Source: Bacteroides sp. CAG:545 (GTDB lineage: Bacteria > Bacteroidota > Bacteroidia > Bacteroidales > UBA932). Taken from it: a stretch of DNA of 64,000 nt. The notes beneath the pieces were generated by a model, which had not been told where the DNA came from, made no database searches, and worked only from the letters and a program-made list of their open reading frames with translations. Below are positions 19,055 to 28,076 of this stretch, in pieces. The translations under genes and the position numbers were made by a program. How positions within the stretch are numbered: position 1 is the stretch's first letter; each line of letters opens with the position of its first letter. Location: assembly GCA_000432515.1 (NCBI GenBank), contig HF996057.1, positions 16,718-80,717 of the forward strand, given 5' to 3'.

Positions 19055-19062
19055 TAACTTTG
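19032..19062 (+). promoter_or_regulatory. Full Bacteroidota promoter (TTTG, 19 nt, TAACTTTG) for a small RNA
   Basis: TTTG at 19032-19035 and TAACTTTG at 19055-19062 are separated by 19 nt, the published optimal arrangement for the Bacteroides primary sigma factor. It is one of the two most complete promoters in the window, and no plus-strand protein gene follows it. Confidence 0.75.
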
Positions 19063-19064
19063 CA

Positions 19065-19207
19065 ATCGAGTTGATGATGAGGTTCTCTCACAGACAACTC
19101 GTTGGTTATTAGTTTTAGTGTTATTAATTATGTGGTTAGTGTGAGTTTTTGCGCGTGAGGCGTCATTACTCAACGATTTAAAAAGGTCCTTCAAAAAGGG
19201 CTTTTTT
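19065..19207 (+). ncRNA. Putative free-standing structured small RNA (about 140 nt)
   Basis: Between the promoter above and the terminator at 19180-19207 no ORF exists, but the sequence folds. 19065-19068 pairs with 19174-19177, 19071-19074 with 19170-19173, and 19075-19080 with 19163-19168 (one G-U), giving a 14-bp closing helix with small bulges. Inside, CTCACA 19087-19092 pairs with TGTGAG 19140-19145, enclosing an AU-rich loop. A long hairpin with internal bulges recalls 6S RNA, but the length is short for it and I cannot assign a family. The next gene is convergent, so it is not a leader. Confidence 0.6.
19180..19207 (+). terminator. Rho-independent terminator of the small RNA
   Basis: AAAAAGGTCCTT (19180-19191) pairs with AAGGGCTTTTTT (19196-19207) over 12 bp including two G-U pairs, with loop CAAA and a T-tract. 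The A-run makes it usable in both directions, so it may also end the convergent maf transcript. Confidence 0.8.
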
Positions 19208-19302
19208 ATTTAACTTGTTTCTAAATCGTTTTTACACCCATCTGCAGGTAAAGACTTGTCCAAGTGCTGAACCTGTAATATTTTATGATGCTTCGGGAAC
19301 TG

Positions 19303-19896
19303 CTATTGCCGGAATTTGGCAAGTTCTTGATAGACAAGATGAACCGGGAGTCCCATGATGGTAAAGAACGAGCCTTCTATGCGGTCAATGCCGATATAGC
19401 CGATCCATTCCTGGATACCATAGGCGCCGGCCTTGTCGAAAGGCCTGAAATTGTCCACATAGTATTCTATCTCACTGTCGGTCAGTTCTTTGAAATGAAC
19501 GTATGCCGTGTCAGAAACAGTCTCTTTACGCTTGTTGCTTCTCAATGTCAATGCAGTGGTTACATGATGAACCCTTCCGGATAGCTTTTTCAGCATTGAT
19601 ATTGCATCCTCGCGGCTGTGCGGCTTGCCCATAATCTCATCCTCGCAGTAAACCATCGTGTCTGAAGTGATCAGGATCTCGTCATCTTCAAGAGGCCTGT
19701 GAAACCCGTCAGACTTGCCTTCCGACATCAATGCCGGAATCTCGCCGAGAGGCGTGTCCTTATCGTAATGCTCTGTAAATGAAGTGTCTGTATCAATCGT
19801 GAAACGAAGTCCCAAGCCTTCAAGCAGTTCCTTGCGCCTCGGCGAAGCGCTTGACAGAATCAGCCTGTGGCCGTTAAGAGAAAGTCCTGAATTCAT
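19303..19896 (-). CDS. maf: Maf family nucleoside triphosphate pyrophosphatase
   Basis: Maf proteins hydrolyse non-canonical or UTP/dTTP nucleotides to monophosphates and are linked to division control and house-cleaning. The 197-residue product has ILSSASPRRKELLEGLG at the start, ITSDTMVY, GKPHSREDA, DKAGAYGIQEW and the GS..IMGLPV ending, all typical of the YhdE-type dTTP/UTP subgroup. It starts 14 nt after kdsC and is probably the last gene of the DUF3467-kdsC-maf operon. The length is normal. Confidence 0.95.
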   Translation of the reverse strand: MNSGLSLNGHRLILSSASPRRKELLEGLGLRFTIDTDTSFTEHYDKDTPLGEIPALMSEGKSDGFHRPLEDDEILITSDTMVYCEDEIMGKPHSREDAISMLKKLSGRVHHVTTALTLRSNKRKETVSDTAYVHFKELTDSEIEYYVDNFRPFDKAGAYGIQEWIGYIGIDRIEGSFFTIMGLPVHLVYQELAKFRQ

Positions 19897-19910
19897 TGCG
19901 TTTACTCTGG

Positions 19911-20432
19911 TTAAAACTTGGCTGTATAGCCGGCGACATCGAAAACCCAGTCGCCTCTGGATTTCAAGACCTGCTGAATGACATCACGCACGCAGCCGCG
20001 TCCTCCCGGGAAAGGGGAAACATAATCGGAAACGCTCTTGACTTCATCCACGGCGTCAGACGGACAGGCGCCTATTCCGCATGCCCTGAGGACAGGAATA
20101 TCCGGAAGGTCGTCACCCACATACAGCACCTCATCTGCGCCCAATGAATATTTCGAGCAGAAGTGATTGAAATCCAATATCTTGTCTCTGGAACCGAGAT
20201 AGATGTCTTCTGGAATGAGGCCGCAGGTGCGGAATCTCTGGACAATGGAACCAGACCTGCCGCCGGTTATTATGGCCACAGGATATTTATGGAGGACAGC
20301 CATTCTTACGCCGAAAGAATCCTTGGCGCCGAAAGTGCGGAACAGTTCCCCTTTCAGGTCGCAAAGGATTCCTCCGTCAGTGAAAACGCCGTCAATGTCG
20401 AAAGCAAAAGCCTTGATCTTGGAAAAATCCAT
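19911..20432 (-). CDS. kdsC: 3-deoxy-D-manno-octulosonate 8-phosphate phosphatase (KdsC, HAD family)
   Basis: Removes phosphate from KDO-8-P in lipopolysaccharide core synthesis, in the cytoplasm. The 173-residue product has no cap domain, as expected for the tetrameric KdsC group. It has AFDIDGVFTDGGI (nucleophile and acid Asp), IITGGRSG (motif II) and YVGDDLPDIPVL (motif IV metal Asps). It lies 5 nt after the DUF3467 gene. The companion kdsA/kdsB genes are not in this window. Confidence 0.92.
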   Translation of the reverse strand: MDFSKIKAFAFDIDGVFTDGGILCDLKGELFRTFGAKDSFGVRMAVLHKYPVAIITGGRSGSIVQRFRTCGLIPEDIYLGSRDKILDFNHFCSKYSLGADEVLYVGDDLPDIPVLRACGIGACPSDAVDEVKSVSDYVSPFPGGRGCVRDVIQQVLKSRGDWVFDVAGYTAKF

Positions 20433-20437
20433 GTCCG

Positions 20438-20776
20438 TTATGATTTGGCTCCGTTATTGAACGGAGGAAAATCTCCGAGATTGAAAGTGTTGCCTTTATC
20501 TCGCTGAGACGGCTGTGATTCCAGGCTTATAGGTCCGAAATTGTTTTCGTATTTTGAAACATTGTCAGTCAATGCTGCAAGCAGTCTCTTCGCGTGCTCC
20601 GGAGTCATTATTATACGGCTGCAGATGTCCGGCTTCGGCATTCCCGGAAGCATCTTGGCGAAATCAATGATGAATTCGCTGTGAGAGTGCGTAATGATGG
20701 CAAGATTCGAGTATGTGCCGGCTGCAACTTCCGGTCTGAGCTCGAGGCTCATTTTGTTGTCTTCGTTATTTTCCAT
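20438..20776 (-). CDS. DUF3467 family protein
   Basis: A 112-residue cytoplasmic protein of unknown function. The pattern from about residue 10 (ELRPEVAAGTYSNLAIITHS, EFIIDFAKMLPG, RIIMTPEHAKRLLAAL, FGPI) is characteristic of DUF3467, a small conserved family common in Bacteroidota. It heads the operon with kdsC and maf. The start ATG is 23 nt from the minus-strand -7 box at 20799-20806. Confidence 0.88.
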   Translation of the reverse strand: MENNEDNKMSLELRPEVAAGTYSNLAIITHSHSEFIIDFAKMLPGMPKPDICSRIIMTPEHAKRLLAALTDNVSKYENNFGPISLESQPSQRDKGNTFNLGDFPPFNNGAKS

Positions 20777-20798
20777 ATCATGAGTGTTCTAATTAACA

Positions 20799-20806
20799 CA
20801 AATTTA
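20799..20806 (-). promoter_or_regulatory. -7 promoter box (TAAATTTG) for DUF3467-kdsC-maf
   Basis: Minus-strand TAnnTTTG match 23 nt upstream of the DUF3467 start, 11 nt from the divergent valS box. Confidence 0.5.
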
Positions 20807-20817
20807 CTAATTTTTCT

Positions 20818-20825
20818 TAACTTTG
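20818..20825 (+). promoter_or_regulatory. -7 promoter box (TAACTTTG) for the valS operon
   Basis: TAnnTTTG followed by C, 55 nt before the valS ATG. No clear -33 TTTG. Confidence 0.55.
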
Positions 20826-20879
20826 CATGATTTGAACATAATGTAATTATACGATTACTGTAAAAGAAAAATTATAAAC

Positions 20880-23534
20880 ATGGAATTGTCGGCAAAATAC
20901 GATCCTTCTCAGGTAGAGGACAAGTGGTATGCCTATTGGCTCAAGAACAAGTTTTTCCATTCGGAACCGGATGAAAGAGAACCATATACTATAGTTATTC
21001 CGCCACCAAACGTGACAGGTATTCTTCATATGGGACACGTTCTGAACAATACGCTCAATGATGTGCTTGTCAGAAAAGCCAGAATGGACGGCAAGAACGC
21101 CTGCTGGATACCAGGTACTGACCACGCATCCATTGCGACAGAAAGCAAGGTTGTGGCAAGGCTCAAGTCTCAGGGAATCAACAAGGAAGACCTCACCAGA
21201 GAGGAGTTCCTCAAATATGCTTGGGAATGGAAAGAAGAGCATGGCGGCATTATCCTCAGCCAGCTCCGCAAACTCGGAGCATCCTGTGACTGGGACCGTA
21301 CCAAATTCACCATGGATCCGGATTTGACGGAATCCGTCATCAATACTTTCGTGTATTTCTATAAAAAAGGATTGATTTACAGGGGAGTGCGTATGGTAAA
21401 CTGGGATCCGGAAGGACATACCGCAGTCAGCGACGAGGAAGTTGTGCACAAGGAGACCAAGAGCCATTTCTATCACCTCAGATACTATATCTCTGACGGT
21501 AACGGAAACCGCACGGACAAATATATAATTGTCGCAACCACACGTCCTGAGACCATCATGGCGGATGCTGCGGTCAGCATCAACCCTGACGACGAGCGCT
21601 ATCATTGGCTTAAAGGAAAGAAAGTCCTCATTCCATTGATTGACAAGGAAATACCTGTTATCGAGGACTCTTATGTCGAGATCGGCTTCGGTACCGGCTG
21701 TCTGAAAGTGACTCCGGCTCACGATGTCAATGACTATGAAATCGGCCTTCGTCACAATCTTCCTGTAATCGACATCATCGACGATCACGGAAAACTCAAC
21801 GAAAAAGCGCAGATTCTTGTAGGAGAGGACCGTTTCGTGGCCCGCAAGAAAATCCAGAAGATGCTGGAGGAAGCCGGCTGTCTCGAAAAAGTGGAGGAAT
21901 ATGTCTCTCCTGTAGGATATTCAGAAAGGACCAATGCTGTTATCGAGCCGAGGCTTTCTACCCAGTGGTTCCTGAAAATGGGACATCTTGCGGAAATGGC
22001 ACTCGACTCTGTGGAAAGCGGCCGCGTGAAGCTCATTCCGGACAAATACAGAAACACCTACAAGCATTGGATGGAAACTGTCCGCGACTGGTGCATCAGC
22101 CGTCAGTTGTGGTGGGGGCAGCGTATTCCTGCATATTATCTGCCTGATGGACAGTATGTTGTCGAGGCTACACCTGAAGTTGCACTTGAGGCTGCGAAGA
22201 AGATTGACCCTTCAATCACGGCGGATCAACTTAGACAGGACGAGGATGTGCTCGACACATGGTTCTCTTCATGGCTCTGGCCTATTTCAGTGTTCGATGC
22301 TGAAAAACCCGGACATCCGGAACATGCTGCAAACAAGGATTTGGCATACTATTACCCTACAAATGACCTCGTTACAGGACCGGACATCCTTTTCTTCTGG
22401 GTTGCCAGAATGATTATGGCCGGAGACGAATTCATGAACGCGGAGCCGTTCCACAATGTTTATCTTACCGGTATCGTGAGGGACAAGCTCGGCAGGAAGA
22501 TGTCCAAGACATTGGGCAATTCTCCTGATCCACTTGACTTGATAGCAAAATATGGTGCGGACGCAGTGAGAATCGGTATGCTTCTCTGCGCTTCTGCCGG
22601 CAATGACATATTCTATGATGAATCCCAGGTGGAGCAGGGACGTAATTTCTGCGGAAAAATCTGGAACTCATACAGACTTGTAAAGGGATGGGCTGTTTCA
22701 GAAGAAATCGGTCAGCCTCAGTCAAGTGCCATTGCTGTAAAATGGTTCAGGAACAAACTCAGCCAGACCATTGCCACAGTAGAAGATCACTATGCTAAGT
22801 TCAGAATCTCAGATGCATTGATGAGCATATACAAACTCTTCTGGGACGACTACTGCTCCTGGTACTTGGAACTTATCAAACCTGCTTACGGGCAGCCGAT
22901 TGACAAGGTTACCTATACAGAAACTTTAGGTTTCTTCGAGGCTCTTCTCAAGATGATTCACCCTGTGATGCCGTTCATTACGGAGGAACTCTGGCAGGAT
23001 ATGGCAGAGCGCAAGGATGGCGAGACGATAATGTTCCAGCCGACTCCTGTAGCAGGAGAATTCGATGCTGCATTTATCTCATCTTTCGAACTTGCTGAAG
23101 AAGCTGTCAATGCAATCAGAGGAATCAGACAGCAGAAGAACATATCACCTAAAGAAGAGCTTCAGGTGATGTTCAAGGGGGATTTCCCGGCAGAAATGCT
23201 TGCTGTAGTCGCAAAACTCGCCAATACATCTTCTGCGGAAGTCGTTGCAGATTTCGGTAACACATCTGAAGGCGTTTCACAGATGGTCAGGACGGTGGAA
23301 ATGTATGTTCCGCTGACGGGCAAGGTCAATGTGGAGGAAGAAATCGCCAAGCTTGAAGCTGAACTTGACTATCAGAAGAAGTTCCTCGAGTCTGTAAGGC
23401 GCAAGCTTTCCAACGAGAAGTTTACGGCTCATGCACCTGAAAAAGTAGTGGCTGTAGAACGCCAGAAAGAGGCTGACTCGCTTTCGAAGATTGAAAGCTA
23501 TGAGGCTCAGCTAAAGGCACTTAAGTCAATGTAG
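20880..23534 (+). CDS. valS: Valyl-tRNA synthetase
   Basis: Class Ia synthetase charging tRNA-Val. The 884-residue product has the HIGH motif as PPPNVTGILHMGHVLN (residues about 41-56), the editing domain with VATTRPETIMAD, the KMSKS motif as GRKMSKTLGNSPDPLD, an anticodon-binding domain and the C-terminal coiled coil typical of ValRS (last about 65 residues). The length is normal. It heads a run of six closely spaced plus-strand genes to 27998. Confidence 0.98.
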   Translation: MELSAKYDPSQVEDKWYAYWLKNKFFHSEPDEREPYTIVIPPPNVTGILHMGHVLNNTLNDVLVRKARMDGKNACWIPGTDHASIATESKVVARLKSQGINKEDLTREEFLKYAWEWKEEHGGIILSQLRKLGASCDWDRTKFTMDPDLTESVINTFVYFYKKGLIYRGVRMVNWDPEGHTAVSDEEVVHKETKSHFYHLRYYISDGNGNRTDKYIIVATTRPETIMADAAVSINPDDERYHWLKGKKVLIPLIDKEIPVIEDSYVEIGFGTGCLKVTPAHDVNDYEIGLRHNLPVIDIIDDHGKLNEKAQILVGEDRFVARKKIQKMLEEAGCLEKVEEYVSPVGYSERTNAVIEPRLSTQWFLKMGHLAEMALDSVESGRVKLIPDKYRNTYKHWMETVRDWCISRQLWWGQRIPAYYLPDGQYVVEATPEVALEAAKKIDPSITADQLRQDEDVLDTWFSSWLWPISVFDAEKPGHPEHAANKDLAYYYPTNDLVTGPDILFFWVARMIMAGDEFMNAEPFHNVYLTGIVRDKLGRKMSKTLGNSPDPLDLIAKYGADAVRIGMLLCASAGNDIFYDESQVEQGRNFCGKIWNSYRLVKGWAVSEEIGQPQSSAIAVKWFRNKLSQTIATVEDHYAKFRISDALMSIYKLFWDDYCSWYLELIKPAYGQPIDKVTYTETLGFFEALLKMIHPVMPFITEELWQDMAERKDGETIMFQPTPVAGEFDAAFISSFELAEEAVNAIRGIRQQKNISPKEELQVMFKGDFPAEMLAVVAKLANTSSAEVVADFGNTSEGVSQMVRTVEMYVPLTGKVNVEEEIAKLEAELDYQKKFLESVRRKLSNEKFTAHAPEKVVAVERQKEADSLSKIESYEAQLKALKSM

Positions 23535-23537
23535 GTT

Positions 23538-23951
23538 ATGGTGTACTTTGAGACCAGTTTTCCTGTACGCTACTATGAAACGGACCAGATGGGAATCGTT
23601 CACCATTCAAATTATATCCGTTACTTCGAGTGCGCGCGAAATCTGATGATAAGGGAAGGCGGATATCCGATAGAACAATGCGAGGCGGAAGGAATCGTGA
23701 TACCTGTCGTATCCGTGGAATGCAAATACAAACATTCGGCTAAGATGGGGGACGTGCTGAGGTGCACGGCCGCCATCGACAAGCTGCCGTTGGCAAAGCT
23801 CGTCATCAAGCAGGCTGTCTATAATCAGGATAATGTGCTGTGTGCTTGCGGTCAGGTGGTTTTAGGTTTCTTGAACAAGGAAACCGGTCGTCCTGTAGCT
23901 TGCCCTGAAAAAATGCTGGAGATGATAAACTCCAGAATGAATGATAGATAA
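23538..23951 (+). CDS. Acyl-CoA thioesterase, YbgC/FcbC (hot-dog) family
   Basis: The 137-residue hot-dog fold protein has YYETDQMGIVHHSNYIRYFE near the N-terminus, including the catalytic Asp of the YbgC/4-hydroxybenzoyl-CoA thioesterase family. It hydrolyses short-chain acyl-CoA or acyl-ACP. The YbgC group is often tied to the Tol-Pal envelope system; here it sits 3 nt after valS and before tatA, so the context suggests a housekeeping operon rather than Tol-Pal. Confidence 0.9.
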   Translation: MVYFETSFPVRYYETDQMGIVHHSNYIRYFECARNLMIREGGYPIEQCEAEGIVIPVVSVECKYKHSAKMGDVLRCTAAIDKLPLAKLVIKQAVYNQDNVLCACGQVVLGFLNKETGRPVACPEKMLEMINSRMNDR

Positions 23952-23973
23952 TTACTCTTAAAATCAATAAGTT

Positions 23974-24189
23974 ATGACAATTTATCCGTTAGGCGTACTT
24001 GGTCCGTGGGAAATAGTTATCATCGCTTTGGTGATTCTCCTTCTTTTCGGTGGAAAGAAAATTCCTGAACTCATGCGCGGTTTGGGTAAGGGTGTAAGAA
24101 GTTTCAAGGATGGAATGAGTGACGTTGAAAAACAGATCAACGACATCGACAATGATGCCGACAAACCGTCAAAAACTGATTCTAAGTAA
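23974..24189 (+). CDS. tatA: Twin-arginine translocase subunit TatA/E
   Basis: The 71-residue protein has one membrane helix ([15 protein letters not shown]), the hinge [20 protein letters not shown] and an acidic tail, exactly the TatA/TatE layout. It forms the pore of the Tat export system for folded proteins. It is followed after 14 nt by tatC. No tatB-like gene is seen, as usual in minimal TatA-TatC systems. Confidence 0.96.
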   Translation: MTIYPLGVLGPWEIVIIALVILLLFGGKKIPELMRGLGKGVRSFKDGMSDVEKQINDIDNDADKPSKTDSK

Positions 24190-24203
24190 TAAATTCTGGA
24201 ACA

Positions 24204-24953
24204 GTGGGCGGAAGTGGCGATGAAATGAGTTTCTGGGATCACCTTGACGTGCTGAGGGGAACATTGTTCCGCTCAGTGCTCTGCATTGTGTTTTTCAGTG
24301 TGATTCTCCTGTGCTTCAAGGGATTTCTGTTCGATGACGTAATTCTCGCGCCGACAAGGCCTGATTTCTGGCTTTACAGTTGGCTGAACTTGCCGTTTGA
24401 GATGCAACTGATAAATACTGACATTTCCGCGCAGTTTTTCATTCATCTCAAGGTTTCGTTTATCTGCGGTTTTGTAATATCCTTTCCTTATGTTTGTTAT
24501 GAGGTGTGGATGTTTGTAGCTCCGGCACTTTATCCGGCAGAGAAATCGGCAGTCAGGAAGGCGTTTTCATTCGCTTCTGTTCTTTTTTATGCAGGACTCG
24601 TAATCGGCTATTACCTCATACTGCCCATCACATTGAATTTCTTCCAGAACTATACTGTCAGTTCCGAAGTCATGAACACCATCACTCTCGATTCGTACAT
24701 TTCGATGTTCACGTCAATGGTGCTTCTGTTCGGAATTGTTTTCGAGTTTCCTGTCCTGATCGCGGTGCTGAACAGAATGGGAATAGTTTCAAGGGAAAGC
24801 CTGGGCAAATACAGAAAGCATGCTGTGGTGGCGATTCTCATTATCGCCGCTATAATTACGCCTGCTGACCCGTTTTCAATGCTGATTGCAGCGGCGCCGC
24901 TTTATCTCTTGTACGAACTGAGCATATTGGCGTGCGTCAGAAAATCTGAATAA
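24204..24953 (+). CDS. tatC: Sec-independent translocase subunit TatC
   Basis: Six-helix inner-membrane receptor for twin-arginine signals. The N-terminal MSFWDHLDVLRGTLFRS corresponds to the TatC entry (usually FxxHLxELR), and FVISFPYVCYEVWMFVAPAL and IVFEFPVLIAVLNRMGIVS match conserved membrane segments. The start is GTG 24204 or ATG 24225; the latter gives 242 residues and the usual N-terminus. It is translated next to tatA, so both components are supplied together. Confidence 0.95.
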   Translation: MGGSGDEMSFWDHLDVLRGTLFRSVLCIVFFSVILLCFKGFLFDDVILAPTRPDFWLYSWLNLPFEMQLINTDISAQFFIHLKVSFICGFVISFPYVCYEVWMFVAPALYPAEKSAVRKAFSFASVLFYAGLVIGYYLILPITLNFFQNYTVSSEVMNTITLDSYISMFTSMVLLFGIVFEFPVLIAVLNRMGIVSRESLGKYRKHAVVAILIIAAIITPADPFSMLIAAAPLYLLYELSILACVRKSE

Positions 24954-24964
24954 TAATCTCTGAA

Positions 24965-26887
24965 ATGATATCAATTAACGGTATTACAGTTGCTTACGGA
25001 AGTTATGTGCTGCTGGACAATGTCAGTTTTCATATAAGCGAAAATGACAAAATCGGTCTGGTAGGCAAGAACGGAGCGGGGAAGTCCACGATAATGAAAC
25101 TGATATGTGGCGAGCAGGCTCCGACATCAGGGCACATTGACCTTCCGAATCATATAAAGATAGGATATCTGCCGCAGATAATGCAGCATAACAAGGGAAA
25201 GACCGTCATTGAAGAAACGATGACGGCTTTTGCGTCAATGACTGCACTCGAAAATGAGCTTGACGAGATAGGCCGTCAGCTTGCGGAAAGGACTGACTAC
25301 GAGTCAGATGAATATATGTCATTGATTTCCAGGATGAATGAGATCAATGATACTTTGGCGATAGAGCATTCGGAACCGCCTGCTGTCCAGGCCGAGAAGA
25401 CATTGTTGGGACTCGGTTTCAAGGATGAGGATTTCGGCCGAAAGACTGAGACTTTCAGCCAGGGCTGGAATATGCGTATAGAATTGGCGAAAATCCTTCT
25501 CTCCAGACCGGACGTGCTGCTGCTCGACGAGCCTACCAACCATCTGGATATCGAGTCCATCGAATGGCTTGAAGATTATCTGAAGGCTTATCGCGGCTCA
25601 GTTTTGCTCGTATCTCATGACAGGCGCTTCCTGGACAATGTCACCAACCGTACAATCGAGATAATGGTGGGACATATCCACGATTACAAAGTGCCTTATA
25701 CTCAGTATCTTGAGCTTCGTAAGGAGCGTCTTCATCAGCAGGTGGCCGCTTATGAAAACCAGCAGAAGATGATAGAAAAGACTGAGGATTTCATAAACAA
25801 GTTCAGGTACAAGCCGACAAAGTCAAATCAGGTGCAGTCCAGAATCAAGGCTCTCGAAAAACTGGACCGGATTGAGATCGATGAGACGGACAATTCCACG
25901 ATGACGGTGAAATTTCCTCCGGCTCCGCGTTCTGGAGATGTGGTGTTCAAAGGAACAGACCTGACTGTAGGTTATCCACAGAAAGTCGTGTTCAAGAATG
26001 CTGAAATAGAAATCAGACGAGGAGAGAAGGTCGCGCTTGTGGGCAGGAACGGTGAAGGAAAGACCACATTGATGCGAGTCATAATGGGGGAATTGGAGCC
26101 AATATCTGGTGAAGCCCGTGTCGGGCATAATGTCAATGTGGGCTATTTTGCTCAGAATCAGGAGGATGTGCTCGACAAAAGTCTTACTGTACTGGAAACG
26201 CTCGAAAGCATTGCTTCCGGTGATATCCGCACCAAACTGAGAGATATCCTTGCCGCTTTCCTTTTCAAGGGAGAGGACATTGACAAGAAAGTGGCGATTC
26301 TGAGCGGTGGCGAGAGGGCACGTCTTGGAATGGCGAAGCTGATGCTTCAGCCGTATAACCTGCTGGCGCTCGATGAGCCTACAAACCACATGGACATCCG
26401 CTCAAAGGATGTGCTGAAACAGGCTCTGAAGAATTTTGACGGCACATTGGTAATCGTTTCGCACGACAGGGATTTCCTGGATGGCCTTGTGGACAAGCTG
26501 TACGAATTCAGGGACGGTCGTGTCAAGGAGCATCTGGGTGGAATTCAGGACTTCCTGGATGAGCGCAGAATAGAAACTCTCCAGGAACTTGAACGGAGGT
26601 TCAAACCTGAGGAAAAGCCTGTGGTACAGGAAGTTTCAGAAGGAAAGAAAGATTTTGTGGCACGAAAAGCCGTCTCCAAAGAGGAACGTAAGGTGCGTAA
26701 CCGCATAGCTTTCCTGGAAAAGGAGATCGCAAAACTTGAGGAAAGCATGAAGAAAATAGAGGCAGTGCTGTCTTCTCCGGGAGCTGATGATGTGATGGAA
26801 CTGACCAGAACGTATCTGGAAGACAAAAGAGACTTGGATGCCAAGACCGAGGAGTGGGCAGAACTCTCGGAAAACATTGACGGATAG
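24965..26887 (+). CDS. ABC-F family ATPase (ribosome-associated type)
   Basis: The 640-residue protein has two ABC domains and no membrane segments. The first Walker A is GLVGKNGAGKSTIM with signature FSQGWNMRIELAKIL, and the second is ALVGRNGEGKTTLM with LSGGERARLGMAKLM. Between them is the helical linker rich in Lys/Arg, and at the end a coiled coil of about 90 residues as in Uup-like proteins. ABC-F members act on the ribosome (translation factors) and some confer antibiotic protection; housekeeping position favours a translation role. It starts 11 nt after tatC. Confidence 0.93.
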   Translation: MISINGITVAYGSYVLLDNVSFHISENDKIGLVGKNGAGKSTIMKLICGEQAPTSGHIDLPNHIKIGYLPQIMQHNKGKTVIEETMTAFASMTALENELDEIGRQLAERTDYESDEYMSLISRMNEINDTLAIEHSEPPAVQAEKTLLGLGFKDEDFGRKTETFSQGWNMRIELAKILLSRPDVLLLDEPTNHLDIESIEWLEDYLKAYRGSVLLVSHDRRFLDNVTNRTIEIMVGHIHDYKVPYTQYLELRKERLHQQVAAYENQQKMIEKTEDFINKFRYKPTKSNQVQSRIKALEKLDRIEIDETDNSTMTVKFPPAPRSGDVVFKGTDLTVGYPQKVVFKNAEIEIRRGEKVALVGRNGEGKTTLMRVIMGELEPISGEARVGHNVNVGYFAQNQEDVLDKSLTVLETLESIASGDIRTKLRDILAAFLFKGEDIDKKVAILSGGERARLGMAKLMLQPYNLLALDEPTNHMDIRSKDVLKQALKNFDGTLVIVSHDRDFLDGLVDKLYEFRDGRVKEHLGGIQDFLDERRIETLQELERRFKPEEKPVVQEVSEGKKDFVARKAVSKEERKVRNRIAFLEKEIAKLEESMKKIEAVLSSPGADDVMELTRTYLEDKRDLDAKTEEWAELSENIDG

Positions 26888-26912
26888 AAGATTGGCTAAA
26901 CTTGAGTAATAT

Positions 26913-27998
26913 ATGTTCGTACTTGATTCCCACTGTGATACGCCATCACAGATAATGAGGTTGAGAAATCTGGGCATCGACAACCCGTATGCTCATGTGG
27001 ATTTTCCGAAATTGGCGCGAGGGGGAGTGGACGCTTCCTTTTTCGCATTGTTCACACCTGGCACGATGGCGCCAGATGCTGCCACAAGGTATGCTTTGGA
27101 AATGCTGGCAGGTGTCAATGATGCTGTAGAGGCCGCCCCGGACATGGCCGCAATGGCATATTCACCGGAAGATGCTCTGAAGAACAAGGCCGCCGGCAAG
27201 ACCTCCATCTTTATCGGCTTGGAAAACGGTTTGCCTATACAGGAGAGTCTGGCTTTGCTCAGGCAGTTCTATCGTATGGGAGTACGTTATCTCACATTGA
27301 CACATAATACTGACAATCAGATATGTGACTCTGCGGCACAGGGAAAAAGATGGGGCGGTCTGAGTCCGTTCGGAAGAAAGGTCGTGGCTGAAATGAACCG
27401 GCTCGGAATGGTTATCGACCTGGCACATGCTTCTGATTCCACGTTCTTCGATTGTGTGCGCTGTTCCAAGGCACCTGTCGTTTCTACCCATTCATGCTGC
27501 AGGGCATTGGCAAGTCACCGTAGAAACATGTCAGACGAAATGCTGAAGGCGATTGCCGCGGTGGATGGCGTCATACAGATAAACTTCTATCCGTTGTTCT
27601 TGTCTGATGATTTCGGCATTGAACTGGAGAAATCCGGATTGGATCCGATAGCCGACGCTGTGGAAGCACAGTTCATACAAGATCCGGCGTCACCTGAAAA
27701 ATATCGTGCCTGGGTGGAAGTCCAGAAGAAATTGTCAATGCTGAAGCGCCCGTCCTACAAGACGGTTGTCGATCATATCGACCATGCGGTAAGTGTCGCC
27801 GGGATTGACCATGTCGGAATCGGCTCCGATTTTGACGGAATCAATGTGACTCCGGAAGGGTTGGAAGACGTCTCCAAGATGCCGGTAATCTTCGACGAAA
27901 TGAGAAAACGGGGCTACTCTGAAAATGACATCGAAAAGGTTGCCGGAGCCAATTTCTTGCGTGTCATGAGGGACGTAAGATCCGTATCTGAGGGCTAA
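26913..27998 (+). CDS. Membrane dipeptidase family protein (peptidase M19)
   Basis: The 361-residue zinc dipeptidase has the M19 pattern: DSHCDTP at the N-terminus (metal-binding His/Asp), FIGLENG with the bridging Glu, LTLTHNTDNQICDSA, VIDLAHAS and STHSCCRAL (metal His residues), and GIGSDFDGI at the C-terminus. It has no signal peptide, so it appears cytoplasmic. It cleaves dipeptides, often with broad or D-residue specificity. It is last in the valS run, 25 nt after the ABC-F gene. Confidence 0.92.
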   Translation: MFVLDSHCDTPSQIMRLRNLGIDNPYAHVDFPKLARGGVDASFFALFTPGTMAPDAATRYALEMLAGVNDAVEAAPDMAAMAYSPEDALKNKAAGKTSIFIGLENGLPIQESLALLRQFYRMGVRYLTLTHNTDNQICDSAAQGKRWGGLSPFGRKVVAEMNRLGMVIDLAHASDSTFFDCVRCSKAPVVSTHSCCRALASHRRNMSDEMLKAIAAVDGVIQINFYPLFLSDDFGIELEKSGLDPIADAVEAQFIQDPASPEKYRAWVEVQKKLSMLKRPSYKTVVDHIDHAVSVAGIDHVGIGSDFDGINVTPEGLEDVSKMPVIFDEMRKRGYSENDIEKVAGANFLRVMRDVRSVSEG

Positions 27999-28020
27999 AT
28001 ATTGGCAGATTATTAACAAA

Positions 28021-28071
28021 AATGAATGTAACAAAAATGTTTTCATCTAAAACATCATTGTTACATTCATT
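28021..28071. terminator. Long AT-rich hairpin between convergent genes, likely bidirectional terminator
   Basis: Arms 28021-28043 and 28049-28071 pair over 23 positions with two mismatches around loop CATCT; the outer 14 bp are perfect. It sits between the dipeptidase stop and the cinA stop. There is no long T-tract on either strand, so termination is inferred from position and stem strength. Confidence 0.5.
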
Positions 28072-28076
28072 GATTA

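Noticed and set aside
20847..21788. A 313-codon open frame antisense to valS
   Set aside because: It lies wholly opposite the strongly conserved synthetase N-terminal half and has no recognisable protein character.
25823..26389. Minus-strand 188-codon ORF inside the ABC-F gene
   Set aside because: Complete overlap with the second ATPase domain, whose Walker A and signature motifs are intact.
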